Shown piece by piece: positions 8,678 to 17,714 of a DNA stretch of 64,000 nucleotides. Under the pieces are notes generated by a model that saw only the letters and a list, made by a program, of their open reading frames with translations, was not told the DNA's origin and searched no databases. The DNA is taken from contig CBDFIO010000002.1 in NCBI GenBank assembly GCA_965248155.1, positions 558,001 to 622,000 of the forward strand, written 5' to 3'. Made by a program: the position numbers and the translations under genes. Positions within the stretch are counted from its first letter, which is position 1. The number at the start of each line of letters is the position of its first letter. The stretch is from RFSX01 sp965248155. Its GTDB lineage: Bacteria > Bacteroidota > Bacteroidia > Chitinophagales > Saprospiraceae.

Positions 8678-11440
8678 ATGTCAAAACGCTTAGTTAAAAT
8701 AGCGAAAGAGCTTAATGTTGGAACGACAACAATCGTCGAATACCTTACTAATAATGGTTTTGAAATTGAGAACAAACCAACATCAAAGGTAACTGATGAT
8801 ATGTATGACGCCTTAATTAAGGAGTTTAGCAATTCTATGGCTGTAAAAGAAAAAGCAGATCGATTGGTAATAGGGACTCGAAATCAGGAAGACGAATTTG
8901 AGATAAAGCCCCCTGCTCCAAAAGTTGAAGAGGAAAAGAAACCTGAAGAAGAACCTGTTAAAGAAGAGGAAAAGAAACCTGAAGAAGAACCTGTTAAAGA
9001 AGAGGAAAAGAAAACCGAAGAAGAACCTGTTAAAGAAGAGGAAAAGAAAACCGAAGAAATTTTCGCGGTTGAAAAACCTAAAACAGGACTGAAGGTGGTA
9101 GGTAAAATTGAACTTGAAAAACCTGAAGAGAAAGAAGAAAAGGTTGAAGAACCGGCTAAAGAGGAAGAAAAAGCTCCTGAAGTTGCTCCGGAAGAAACTC
9201 CAGCTGATGAAACAGGGCCAGCAGAAGAAGTTGTAGAAGAAAAAGCTCCTGAGGAACTTGTAAGAATTGTGGCTCCCCAACTTCAAGGACTTAAGGTCGT
9301 CGGAAAAATAGATACCGAACAGTTTAAAAAACCGAAGAAAAAGGAACCTGAGAAGAAAGAGAAGAAAAGTCAAGGATCTCAAGCAGGTGGCAATCAGGAT
9401 CCCAATAAGTCAAGAAGAAAAAGAAAACGGAAAAAAGTCACTGCTGAAGCTTATTTGAAGCGTGAAAAGAGAGGTGGCAGAGCTAAAAAAGACGAAGAAA
9501 TCAAAACGGTCTCTCAAAAAGAGATTGAAGAAAAGATTAAAGCAACCATGGCCAGAATTTCTGGTGGAGGCAAAAATAAAAGACAAAAAATTCGAAGAGA
9601 CAACAGAGCAGAAAAAAGAGAAAAGCAGGAAATGCTGGAAATGGAAACTGTTGAAACTACACTAAAAGTCACAGAATTTATATCCGCCTCTGAATTAGCA
9701 TCTCTAATGGATGTTACAATTGCTGAGATTATAACCAAGTGTATGAATCTTGGTGTAATCATCTCTATTAACCAGAGACTTGATGCAGAAATCATTGAAC
9801 TGGTTGCAAGTGAATTTGGTCATGAGGTTGAATTTATATCTGTTGAAGATCAAGAAGAGACTGAAGAGGTCGAAGAAGAAGACGATCCAAAAGACCTTGA
9901 ACCACGTGCACCTATCGTTACTGTAATGGGCCACGTAGACCATGGAAAAACTTCTCTTTTAGATTATATAAGAAGCGCAAATGTTGTTGATGGAGAAGCT
10001 GGAGGTATTACTCAGCATGTTGGAGCATACGAAGTTGAAGTGAGCTCCGGAGAAAACAAAAGCAAAATAACTTTCCTTGATACTCCAGGTCACGAAGCAT
10101 TTACAGCTATGCGTGCTCGTGGAGCCAAGGTGACAGATATAGTAGTTGTTATAGTTGCAGCTGATGACAAAATCATGCCTCAATCAAAAGAGGCAATCAG
10201 TCATGCACAAGCAGCTGGAGTTCCTATCGTTTTTGCTATAAATAAAATCGATAAAGAAGGTGCTGATCCAACCAGGATCAAACAAGGCCTTTCAGAAATG
10301 AATATTCTTGTTGAAGAATGGGGAGGTAAATTTCAATCACAGGACATTTCAGCTAAAACAGGATTAAACATCGATTTACTTCTGGAAAAAATACTTCTTG
10401 AAGCGGAAATACTTGAATTAAAAGCCAATCCTAATAAAAACGCAATAGGTACAGTAGTTGAGGCTTCTTTAGATAAAGGAAGAGGATACATTACTAAGTT
10501 ATTGGTTCAAGCTGGTACTATGAAAATTGGTGATGCTGTAGTTGCTGGTGCCTATGCAGGAAAGATCAAGGCTATGTTTAATGACAAAGGCAAGAAAATT
10601 AAAATTGCCGGCCCTTCAACACCTGTTCTTGTTCTAGGACTCGACGGTGCTCCTCAAGCAGGTGAGAAATTCAAAGTAACCGACAAAGAGCAAGATGCTA
10701 AAAGTATAGCATCCAAAAGATCTCAAATAGAAAGAGAACAAAGTAACAGGGCGAGTAAAAGGATAAGTCTTGATGAGATTGGAAGAAGACTAGCACTTGG
10801 AACTTTTAAGGAATTAAATCTAATTGTCAAAGGTGATGTTGATGGTAGTATTGAAGCACTTTCCGACTCATTAATAAAACTGTCACAAGAAACAGTTCAG
10901 GTTAATGTCATTCATAAAGCAGTTGGACAGATAGCAGAATCTGATGTTCTTCTTGCTTCAGCCTCTGACGCCATTATTATTGGGTTTCAGGTAAGACCTT
11001 CTGCAGGTGCGAGAAATCTAGCTGAAAAAGAAGGAGTACAAATAAAGACTTATTCCATTATTTATGAAGCTATTGAAGAGATTAAGCTCGCCATCGAAGG
11101 TATGCTAGATACGATCAAAGAAGAGCGTATAGTGGGTAATATAGAGATCAGAGAGACTTATAAGATTAGTAAAATAGGAACTATTGCGGGCTGCTTTGTC
11201 ACCGAAGGAAAAGTAGAAAAAGATTCGAAAATCCGTCTTATCAGAGAAGGAATTGTCGTATATCCTACCAAAGAAGGTGTTGTCGCTGAACTGGGGTCTT
11301 TGAAAAGATATAAGGATGATGTCAAAGAAGTTAGAGCTGGAATGGAATGCGGTTTGACTATCCAAAGATTCAATGACATAAAAGTAGGAGACAATATTGA
11401 AGCATACGAAATCATTGAGATTAAGAGAAAACTCGAATAA
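8678..11440 (+). CDS. infB: Translation initiation factor IF-2
   Basis: GTPase that places initiator tRNA on the ribosome. The 920 residues divide into an N-terminal HTH-like segment (1-60), a long charged linker (about 70-300), the G domain with GHVDHGKT near residue 418, DTPGH and NKID, and then domains II-IV to the C-terminus. The linker contains an E/K/P-rich 12-residue tandem repeat (see the repeat entry) and two copies of a LKVVGKI motif near residues 138 and 207. It is the third gene of the rimP operon. Confidence 0.97.
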   Translation: MSKRLVKIAKELNVGTTTIVEYLTNNGFEIENKPTSKVTDDMYDALIKEFSNSMAVKEKADRLVIGTRNQEDEFEIKPPAPKVEEEKKPEEEPVKEEEKKPEEEPVKEEEKKTEEEPVKEEEKKTEEIFAVEKPKTGLKVVGKIELEKPEEKEEKVEEPAKEEEKAPEVAPEETPADETGPAEEVVEEKAPEELVRIVAPQLQGLKVVGKIDTEQFKKPKKKEPEKKEKKSQGSQAGGNQDPNKSRRKRKRKKVTAEAYLKREKRGGRAKKDEEIKTVSQKEIEEKIKATMARISGGGKNKRQKIRRDNRAEKREKQEMLEMETVETTLKVTEFISASELASLMDVTIAEIITKCMNLGVIISINQRLDAEIIELVASEFGHEVEFISVEDQEETEEVEEEDDPKDLEPRAPIVTVMGHVDHGKTSLLDYIRSANVVDGEAGGITQHVGAYEVEVSSGENKSKITFLDTPGHEAFTAMRARGAKVTDIVVVIVAADDKIMPQSKEAISHAQAAGVPIVFAINKIDKEGADPTRIKQGLSEMNILVEEWGGKFQSQDISAKTGLNIDLLLEKILLEAEILELKANPNKNAIGTVVEASLDKGRGYITKLLVQAGTMKIGDAVVAGAYAGKIKAMFNDKGKKIKIAGPSTPVLVLGLDGAPQAGEKFKVTDKEQDAKSIASKRSQIEREQSNRASKRISLDEIGRRLALGTFKELNLIVKGDVDGSIEALSDSLIKLSQETVQVNVIHKAVGQIAESDVLLASASDAIIIGFQVRPSAGARNLAEKEGVQIKTYSIIYEAIEEIKLAIEGMLDTIKEERIVGNIEIRETYKISKIGTIAGCFVTEGKVEKDSKIRLIREGIVVYPTKEGVVAELGSLKRYKDDVKEVRAGMECGLTIQRFNDIKVGDNIEAYEIIEIKRKLE
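8927..9058 (+). repeat. 36-bp in-frame tandem repeat in infB
   Basis: Three full copies and one partial copy (8927-8962, 8963-8998, 8999-9034, 9035-9058) encode EEEKKPEEEPVK-like units in the IF-2 linker. Units 1 and 2 are almost identical, while units 3 and 4 share a Pro-to-Thr change. This suggests recent expansion by slippage or unequal exchange. Confidence 0.85.
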
Positions 11441-11462
11441 TACTTACTCATTTATCTTATAA

Positions 11463-12230
11463 ATTCTGCATCAGAATCATTCTCAGTTAAAGGCATTTCT
11501 AAATAGAAAGGTAAATGAAATCAATACCATTGATTTTATTAAATCCGATCCTATTTCCATACCTAAGAATTATACTTCTAGAGAAGACATAGAAATAACA
11601 GCATTTTGGGTTTCCATGCTTTCTTGGGGACGAAGAACAACAATAATTAACAAATCACTTGAGTTATTTGGTCTCATGGGAGAATCCCCATACAGATTTA
11701 TTGTGGAACACAAGGAAGATGACAGGCGCAGGTTTGAAAATTTTAAACACCGGACATTTCAATATACAGATACATTGTACTTCCTCGAATTTTTTCAATG
11801 GTACTATAATAATCATAGTTCACTTGAGGATTTTTTCTACAAATATGAAAGCATTGAAGACGCTCTGATCGCTTTTCAAAAATTATTCTTCCATCTTGAT
11901 AACGCTCCTCACAGAACAAGAAAGCATATCGCAACTCCTTTAAGAAATTCCACATGTAAAAGGCTGAATATGTTCTTAAGATGGATGGTTAGAAAAGATA
12001 AGTCTCAAGTTGATTTTGGATTGTGGGACAGAATGGATTCTGCACAATTGATGATTCCATTAGATGTGCATGTTGAACGAGTAGCAAGAGCACTGGGTTT
12101 ATTAAGTCGGACTCAAAGAGATTGGAAATCTGTTGTGGAGCTCACTGAAAATCTTAGAAGTTTTGATCGTAAAGATCCTGTAAAATATGATTATGCTTTA
12201 TTTGGTTTGGGAATATTAGGAGAGTTATAG
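11463..12230 (+). CDS. DUF2400 / TIGR02757 family protein, non-standard start
   Basis: Conserved Bacteroidota protein of unknown function. The first ATG in frame (11616) would give only 204 residues and cut off a clearly homologous N-terminus: FIKSDPISIP, then TSREDIEITAFW, just before the SWGRRTTIINKS motif. The frame is open without a stop from 11463, straight after a TAA, and has no ATG, GTG or TTG before 11616. Initiation at ATT 11463 or CTG 11466 is therefore the simplest reading and gives the usual length of about 255 residues. It starts 22 bases after infB and probably belongs to that operon. It overlaps the convergent DUF4783 gene by six bases. Confidence 0.7.
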   Translation: MLHQNHSQLKAFLNRKVNEINTIDFIKSDPISIPKNYTSREDIEITAFWVSMLSWGRRTTIINKSLELFGLMGESPYRFIVEHKEDDRRRFENFKHRTFQYTDTLYFLEFFQWYYNNHSSLEDFFYKYESIEDALIAFQKLFFHLDNAPHRTRKHIATPLRNSTCKRLNMFLRWMVRKDKSQVDFGLWDRMDSAQLMIPLDVHVERVARALGLLSRTQRDWKSVVELTENLRSFDRKDPVKYDYALFGLGILGEL

Positions 12231-12614
12231 GAGTTTTCTTAATCTGATAGAAATAATTTTTTGCCCTTTCCCCTGACCATCCAAATGAACAAATAACCTC
12301 ATCCCTTCTTCACTGGTATTGTACATTTTAGCAATAAAATAATTACCTTTTTTTCCTTCAGAACTTCCTTCGTGCATTAACTCCCAGCTTATGGGATTAA
12401 AACTCGAAATATTATTTCTTAATATTTCTATCGCAGTCTGCTTTGTTACAATCCTTTTATCTCGATTAACCTGGATATTAACCTGATCATCTAGATGTTT
12501 AGCTATAATTGAAAAGTCCTGATTCTTGAAATACTCAAAGTACTCCTGACCATTAATTTCTCCTCCTAAAAGAGTCAAAATAGCTATGCAAAATATTCTT
12601 ATTAAGTTTTTCAT
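12225..12614 (-). CDS. Secreted DUF4783-like protein
   Basis: Small exported protein of 129 residues. It has an N-terminal signal peptide (MKNLIRIFCIAILTLLGGEINGQ, cleavage near residue 22), followed by an alpha+beta domain resembling the NTF2-like DUF4783 family: a FEYFKNQDFSIIAKHLDDQV-type opening and a C-terminal beta strand IISIRLRK. No catalytic residues are evident. It is transcribed alone, convergent with the DUF2400 gene and divergent from gpmI. The family assignment is from memory of the pattern and is moderately sure. Confidence 0.65.
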   Translation of the reverse strand: MKNLIRIFCIAILTLLGGEINGQEYFEYFKNQDFSIIAKHLDDQVNIQVNRDKRIVTKQTAIEILRNNISSFNPISWELMHEGSSEGKKGNYFIAKMYNTSEEGMRLFVHLDGQGKGQKIISIRLRKLL

Positions 12615-12699
12615 AGTAATATTGAAACGAATTGTTCAAACATAAGGTTTTATCCTATATAATAAAATTTTGTTAATCTTCTATTAGTAACTTTGCGCG

Positions 12700-14220
12700 A
12701 TGAATAAAAAAGCCTTCCTAATTATTCTCGATGGGTGGGGACATGGACCTAATCCTGAGGTCAGCGCTATTGATCAAGCCAATACAGCTTTTATTGATGG
12801 TTTATATCAAAAATACCCCAACGCTGAACTGACCACTTATGGGGAGGAAGTAGGATTACCTGTGGGACAAATGGGCAATTCTGAAGTAGGTCATCTTAAC
12901 ATTGGCGCCGGTAGAATCATCTACCAGGAGCTCGCAAGAATTAATAACTCTATTGAAACAGGTGCATTTGATGAAATAGAGGTGCTTGCTGAAACACTCA
13001 GTTCAGTAAAGGAAAATAATGGAAGAATCCATTTAATGGGTTTGCTGTCTGATGGTGGTGTTCATTCGCATATAGATCATCTTTTAGCTTTATGCAAATT
13101 AAGTCAGAGTTACAATCTCTCAGATGTCTTTATTCATGCTTTTTTAGATGGCAGGGATACAGATCCTAAAGGTGGCTTTACATATGTCAAAAAATTGTTA
13201 GAACATATTGCTGACACTCCTATTAAACTTGCATCAATAATAGGAAGGTATTATGCAATGGATAGAGATAAAAGATGGGAAAGAACTAAAAAAGCATATG
13301 ATTTACTGGTTCACAAGATTGCTGAACTTTCCTCTTCGGATCCCTTAAAAACACTCCTTGAAAAATATGATAGTGGAATTACCGATGAATTTATGTCTCC
13401 GATTACTATTCAAAGTGAGAAAGATAATTCTATTCGAGATGGAGATACTGTGATTTGTTTTAATTTTCGGACGGATAGGCCGAGACAAATTTATGATGTA
13501 TTAAGCCAAACAGATCGAGAGGACTTTGGTATGAAACCTTTGAATCTACAAATGATTAGCATGACAGAATATGACGAATCATTTAAAAATATAAGCGTTG
13601 TATTTGAGAAAGAAAATTTAACACAAACACTTGGTCATGTTATATCTGACCATGGATTGAATCAATTACGCATTGCCGAAACTGAAAAATACCCACATGT
13701 TACTTTCTTTTTTTCCGGAGGATCTGAAGCTCCGCTGAAAGGAGAACATCGAATACTAATTAATTCTCCAAAAGTTGCAACATACGACCTTCAACCTGAA
13801 ATGAGTGCTTATGAAATGACCAACGCCGTTCATAAGTATATTGAATCTGATCATCCTGAGTTTATTATTCTCAATTATGCTAATGCTGATATGGTTGGAC
13901 ACACAGGAGTCTTTAAGGCCGCTGTAAAAGCTGTTGAAACACTTGATGCTTGCCTGGAGAGTTTGATACCTTTAGCTATTAAAAATAATTACTTCACAAT
14001 TATTATTGCAGATCATGGTAATTCTGACTGTATGATCAAAGAAGATGGAAGCCCACACACAGCACATACTATGAATCCCGTACCCATAATAATCATAGAT
14101 CCCAGTGGCAAAACAAGCTCCGTAAAGGACGGAAAACTTGCAGATATTGCACCAACAATACTAGGATACTTAGGTATTGAGGCACCAGTAATAATGACAG
14201 GAAGCAATCTTGCCCAATAG
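12700..14220 (+). CDS. gpmI: Phosphoglycerate mutase, cofactor-independent
   Basis: Interconverts 3- and 2-phosphoglycerate in glycolysis through a phosphoserine enzyme with two manganese ions. At 506 residues it is full length. It shows the alkaline-phosphatase fold signatures: ILDGWGHG at the N-terminus (metal Asp11), catalytic Ser61 in GNSEVGHLN, DGRDTDPKGG near residue 148, and the C-terminal metal ligands in NYANADMVGHTG and IIIADHGNSD. A TAACTTTG element (12688-12695) ends five bases before the ATG, so the transcript may have almost no leader. Confidence 0.96.
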   Translation: MNKKAFLIILDGWGHGPNPEVSAIDQANTAFIDGLYQKYPNAELTTYGEEVGLPVGQMGNSEVGHLNIGAGRIIYQELARINNSIETGAFDEIEVLAETLSSVKENNGRIHLMGLLSDGGVHSHIDHLLALCKLSQSYNLSDVFIHAFLDGRDTDPKGGFTYVKKLLEHIADTPIKLASIIGRYYAMDRDKRWERTKKAYDLLVHKIAELSSSDPLKTLLEKYDSGITDEFMSPITIQSEKDNSIRDGDTVICFNFRTDRPRQIYDVLSQTDREDFGMKPLNLQMISMTEYDESFKNISVVFEKENLTQTLGHVISDHGLNQLRIAETEKYPHVTFFFSGGSEAPLKGEHRILINSPKVATYDLQPEMSAYEMTNAVHKYIESDHPEFIILNYANADMVGHTGVFKAAVKAVETLDACLESLIPLAIKNNYFTIIIADHGNSDCMIKEDGSPHTAHTMNPVPIIIIDPSGKTSSVKDGKLADIAPTILGYLGIEAPVIMTGSNLAQ

Positions 14221-14325
14221 AAGAATACACTTAATTATATAGGGGTTATTTCCCAAATATTAGTCTAATACACGGCAATTTGCCCGTAATCCTTGCATTT
14301 CTATGCCTTATTTCCTATCTTAGAA

Positions 14326-14430
14326 ATGATAAAACCTTATGTTATGACTATATTTTTTGGAATAATAGCTTTTTTTGTGTTAGCTGTTGGTGTAACTTAT
14401 GTACTCCATAAGAAAAGCCTCGATGCTTAA
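14326..14430 (+). CDS. Possible 34-residue membrane peptide
   Basis: Short frame starting ATG ATA AAA CCT TAT. It encodes one strong transmembrane helix (residues about 7-26, FFGIIAFFVLAVGV) followed by a basic tail (HKK). It lies alone between gpmI and the pirin gene. The composition, helix followed by positive charge, is typical of real small membrane proteins. There is no homology evidence and the upstream region shows no clear promoter. Confidence 0.35.
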   Translation: MIKPYVMTIFFGIIAFFVLAVGVTYVLHKKSLDA

Positions 14431-14523
14431 TACAATGAAGTTTCCATCTTTTTGGAAGTAAATATCTAGACTAAATTTAACCCGTTTACAATTGTAGACA
14501 CAAGCCGATTATTGCCTTTATTA

Positions 14524-15384
14524 TTAGAATTCTTCTATTAAAAGGCCCATCTTTCCTATTTGTGCATCTTTAATGGCTTGCAATATTTCAGTTGTAGAAT
14601 TCAAGACAAATGGTCCGTATGAAACAACCTTCTCTTTTAGTGGTTTTCCAGCTAAAATTAAGAATCTTGTTTTAGCCAAAGCGTGAATATTCACTTCATT
14701 CCCACTCATATCAAAGTGTAGCATCGTTTTTTCTCCAATGGCTTCTTGATTTACTTCTATACCTCCATCTAAAGCATACACTAAAGTTGAATAATTATCA
14801 GGAATATTAAAATTATACGCTGAGTTAGCTTCCATTTCAACATTCATTATAAGTAAATCTTCGGGCGTATCAATGACTCCTTTCATATTATTATATTCTC
14901 CGGAAATCAATTGAATTTCTATTTTCTTATCAGTTGAAACATTAGGAATGTCGCCTGGATTCATAGGAGTATAAATGGGTGCATCCATTTTGTGCTTACT
15001 TTTCGTATTTACCCAAAATTGTATTATTTCAAATTCGCCCCCATTTTCAGCAATTTGTTTTGATGGTCTTTCACTATGGGTTACACCTTTGCCCGAAGAC
15101 ATCCATTGAACGCCTCCTTTTTCGATCACACTATCGTTCCCCAATGAATCCCGATGATGAACAGCACCTTGATATATTACCGTAACCGGTGAAAACCCTC
15201 TATGTGGATGAGGCCCTACCCCAACTTCCTTTTGATGTTGCCCTCCTGGAAAAGAAGATTTCCAATGATGGATAAGTAAAAATGGATCCACGGATTCAAT
15301 TCCTTCTATCGGCAGAGCCTGGTCTACAAAAACACCACCCATATTAATTTTTACAGCTTTGGAAATAGAACTTATTGCCTTCAT
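14524..15384 (-). CDS. Pirin family protein
   Basis: Bicupin metalloprotein of 286 residues. The N-terminal cupin carries the metal-binding motif PHPHRGFSPVT (near residue 58), a second His in HRDSLGN, and a Glu in the following strand. The PIRIN signature HSERPS lies near residue 103. The C-terminal cupin is weaker. Some pirins have quercetinase activity and others act as regulators, and the sequence alone does not decide. It is divergent from the BatD-like pair, with 95 bases between starts. Confidence 0.88.
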   Translation of the reverse strand: MKAISSISKAVKINMGGVFVDQALPIEGIESVDPFLLIHHWKSSFPGGQHQKEVGVGPHPHRGFSPVTVIYQGAVHHRDSLGNDSVIEKGGVQWMSSGKGVTHSERPSKQIAENGGEFEIIQFWVNTKSKHKMDAPIYTPMNPGDIPNVSTDKKIEIQLISGEYNNMKGVIDTPEDLLIMNVEMEANSAYNFNIPDNYSTLVYALDGGIEVNQEAIGEKTMLHFDMSGNEVNIHALAKTRFLILAGKPLKEKVVSYGPFVLNSTTEILQAIKDAQIGKMGLLIEEF

Positions 15385-15479
15385 AGTAAATATTTAAAAT
15401 GTCATTATTAATTTAACAGAAGATGTTACAAGACAGAGAAGTTTAATTTAATTTTGTTGCAAAATATCTCAATAAAATA

Positions 15480-15971
15480 ATGAAAGCAATAAGTTTAATC
15501 GTTATACTTTTCATCACCTTAAGTTTGAAAAGTCAATCATTTGATCTACAAGTAAGTTCAGATTCTATTTTATTTGGTAATTACATTGAAGTTAAATTTG
15601 AATTGGATAATATCGAAGGGAGTTTTCAAGCTCCTGATTTTTCTGATTTTATAGTATTATCAGGTCCTAACTTGAGCAGTTCGATACAAATAATTAACAA
15701 TGAAATGACCAGTCAAAAATCTTACAGCTATTTGATTGAGCCTCGTCAGTTAGGTACTATGTATATTAAACCAGCATTTATAATAGCAAAGTCTGATACA
15801 TTGGGAACAATTCCTATGGAAATAAATGTTTACCCGAACCCTGAAGGCATTATTGATTCTCCCAAGAATTTTCAAGATGATTTATTTAATCCTTTAGGCG
15901 GAGATTTTTTTATAAGAAAAAAAGATCCAAAAAAATCCAAAAAACCTTCACGTAAACTCAAGAAAATTTGA
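15480..15971 (+). CDS. Short BatD-like protein, N-terminal domain only
   Basis: Exported protein of 163 residues with a signal peptide (MKAISLIVILFITLSLKSQS). It keeps only the first immunoglobulin-like domain of BatD: SDSILFGNYIEVKFELDN, then FIVLSGPNLSSSIQIINNEMTSQKSYSYLI, matching the start of the next gene nearly motif for motif. It lacks the later domains and membrane anchor, and ends in a lysine-rich tail (KKDPKKSKKPSRKLKK). Its stop overlaps the next gene's ATG by four bases (ATG-A), so the two are co-translated. It looks like a tandem duplicate kept as a stand-alone periplasmic partner. Confidence 0.7.
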   Translation: MKAISLIVILFITLSLKSQSFDLQVSSDSILFGNYIEVKFELDNIEGSFQAPDFSDFIVLSGPNLSSSIQIINNEMTSQKSYSYLIEPRQLGTMYIKPAFIIAKSDTLGTIPMEINVYPNPEGIIDSPKNFQDDLFNPLGGDFFIRKKDPKKSKKPSRKLKKI

Positions 15972-17668
15972 TGTTTCGCTATCTCCTCATTTTATTTTTC
16001 AGCTGTACATCATTACAGCTTAGTTCTCAATCTGTAAAGTTCTATGCTAAAGCAGATGCTAGAAGAGTCGTACAAGAATCTTACATCACGGTAGAATTTA
16101 CTTTAGAAAATGAAAAAGGGACATCATTTAAAGCTCCTCCATTTACTAATTTCAATGTGTTGTCAGGTCCTTCAAGGTCTTCTTCTTTCTCAAGTGTCAA
16201 TGGAGCTATCAGTCAAAAAATGGGATTTTCTTATACAATACAAGCCAAAAGTTTAGGAAAACTCAATATTGGCTCTGCAGAAATAAAAGTTAAAAATAAA
16301 ATTCTAAAAACTGCTCCAATTATTATTGAAGTCATTAAAGGGTCGCAAAAGGTGACTTCTACGGAAGAGGAGATATTTGTAAAAGTGTCAGTGTCAGATT
16401 CAGTTGCTAATGTAGGGCAACAAATCATTTTAGATTATAAGATTTATACTACTCTTGATGTCAGATCTATTAATTTTCTCTCTAATCAGGAATTTGAAGG
16501 TTTTTATGCTGAACAATTACAATCTCAGAGAAGTTCATATGTCAGAGAGATTGTCGAAGGAAGGGAGTACTATACAAAATCCATTAAAAAAATAGCCTTA
16601 TTTCCTCAGCAAACAGGGACCTATGATATTGACCCAGTAAACATCAATCTAGGCATAGCTTCTAAACAGAGTTCAAGAAGTTTCTTTTTCACTACTCAAT
16701 TAATACCCCGCCGAATAATAGCAACAGGATTAAAGATAGCAGTTGTAAATACCCCCTTTACTAATCTACCGTCATTTTCAGGTGCAATAGGTCAATACAC
16801 GATGTCAGTTTCTCTTGCAAAACGAAGTATTACCACTGATGAGGCCATTATAGTCACTATGCAGATTAATGGAAATGGGGATAATAAAACTGTTCAGTCT
16901 CCGAGATGGGCAGTTCCCGAGGATCTTGAAATGTATGATCCGAATGTCATTGAAGACGAAGTTTTCCCGACTGTAAGTGGTATAAGTCACCGTAAGAAAT
17001 TTGAATTTATTATTGTTGCTCATAAACCCGGCAAATATCAATTGACTCCAACTTTTACTTATTTTGATCCAGACAGCAGCAAGTACTTCAGTGTTGAACG
17101 TAGATTACCTACTATCAATGTTATTCAAGGATCAAAAGACAATTTTGTTGCTGAATCCCAAACGGATAAGAAATTGGCGGGGATTTATCATAAAACCAAA
17201 TTAAAGAACAATGGTCCTAGTACATATGGATCATTTCTTCACTATATTATTATTGGATTATTAATTGCTTCAGGATTCTTAATGATTTTACATAGTCGGT
17301 ATTTAATACGTTCAGGAAAGCGAAATCCAGACTATATAAAAAGTAAAAGAGCTTATAGTCAAGCAAAATCGAGATTGGCACAAGCTCAAGTATTTTTAGA
17401 ACAAGGAGATAACAAAGCTTTTTATGAAGAGATTATCCTGGCACTTAAAAAATACCTTACCGACAAACATAATATTCCTGCACTACATCTGAAGAAAGAT
17501 GAAATATTCATACATCTCTCAGATGATAAATTCAGTCCAGAGATTAGAGACACCCTAAAAAATATTCTTGACCGTTCTGAATTGGCTCTTTATTCTCCAA
17601 TTGGCCATGAAGCCCCTAGAGAAATGTACGATCAAACATTAGAAGTTATTTCTAATCTTGAGAGCTAA
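15968..17668 (+). CDS. BatD-family protein
   Basis: Membrane-anchored protein of 566 residues with a signal peptide, several beta-sandwich domains and the BatD motif FNVLSGPSRSSSFS near residue 60. A transmembrane helix lies near residues 422-442 (FLHYIIIGLLIASGFLMIL), followed by a cytoplasmic helical/TPR-like tail of about 120 residues (ALKKYLTDKHNIP). BatD proteins belong to the aerotolerance operon of Bacteroidota with VWA-domain BatA/BatB. None of those partners is in this window, so this is a stand-alone BatD pair and its exact role is uncertain. Confidence 0.85.
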   Translation: MMFRYLLILFFSCTSLQLSSQSVKFYAKADARRVVQESYITVEFTLENEKGTSFKAPPFTNFNVLSGPSRSSSFSSVNGAISQKMGFSYTIQAKSLGKLNIGSAEIKVKNKILKTAPIIIEVIKGSQKVTSTEEEIFVKVSVSDSVANVGQQIILDYKIYTTLDVRSINFLSNQEFEGFYAEQLQSQRSSYVREIVEGREYYTKSIKKIALFPQQTGTYDIDPVNINLGIASKQSSRSFFFTTQLIPRRIIATGLKIAVVNTPFTNLPSFSGAIGQYTMSVSLAKRSITTDEAIIVTMQINGNGDNKTVQSPRWAVPEDLEMYDPNVIEDEVFPTVSGISHRKKFEFIIVAHKPGKYQLTPTFTYFDPDSSKYFSVERRLPTINVIQGSKDNFVAESQTDKKLAGIYHKTKLKNNGPSTYGSFLHYIIIGLLIASGFLMILHSRYLIRSGKRNPDYIKSKRAYSQAKSRLAQAQVFLEQGDNKAFYEEIILALKKYLTDKHNIPALHLKKDEIFIHLSDDKFSPEIRDTLKNILDRSELALYSPIGHEAPREMYDQTLEVISNLES

Positions 17669-17714
17669 GATCTGCTACTAAACATTTACTTTTGCAATCA
17701 ATTTAATAAATCAT

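Noticed and set aside
8813..9382. Long minus-strand frame of 189 codons opposite infB
   Set aside because: It is the antisense of the E/K/P-rich repeat, giving a Phe/Leu/Arg-only protein; infB on the plus strand is certain.
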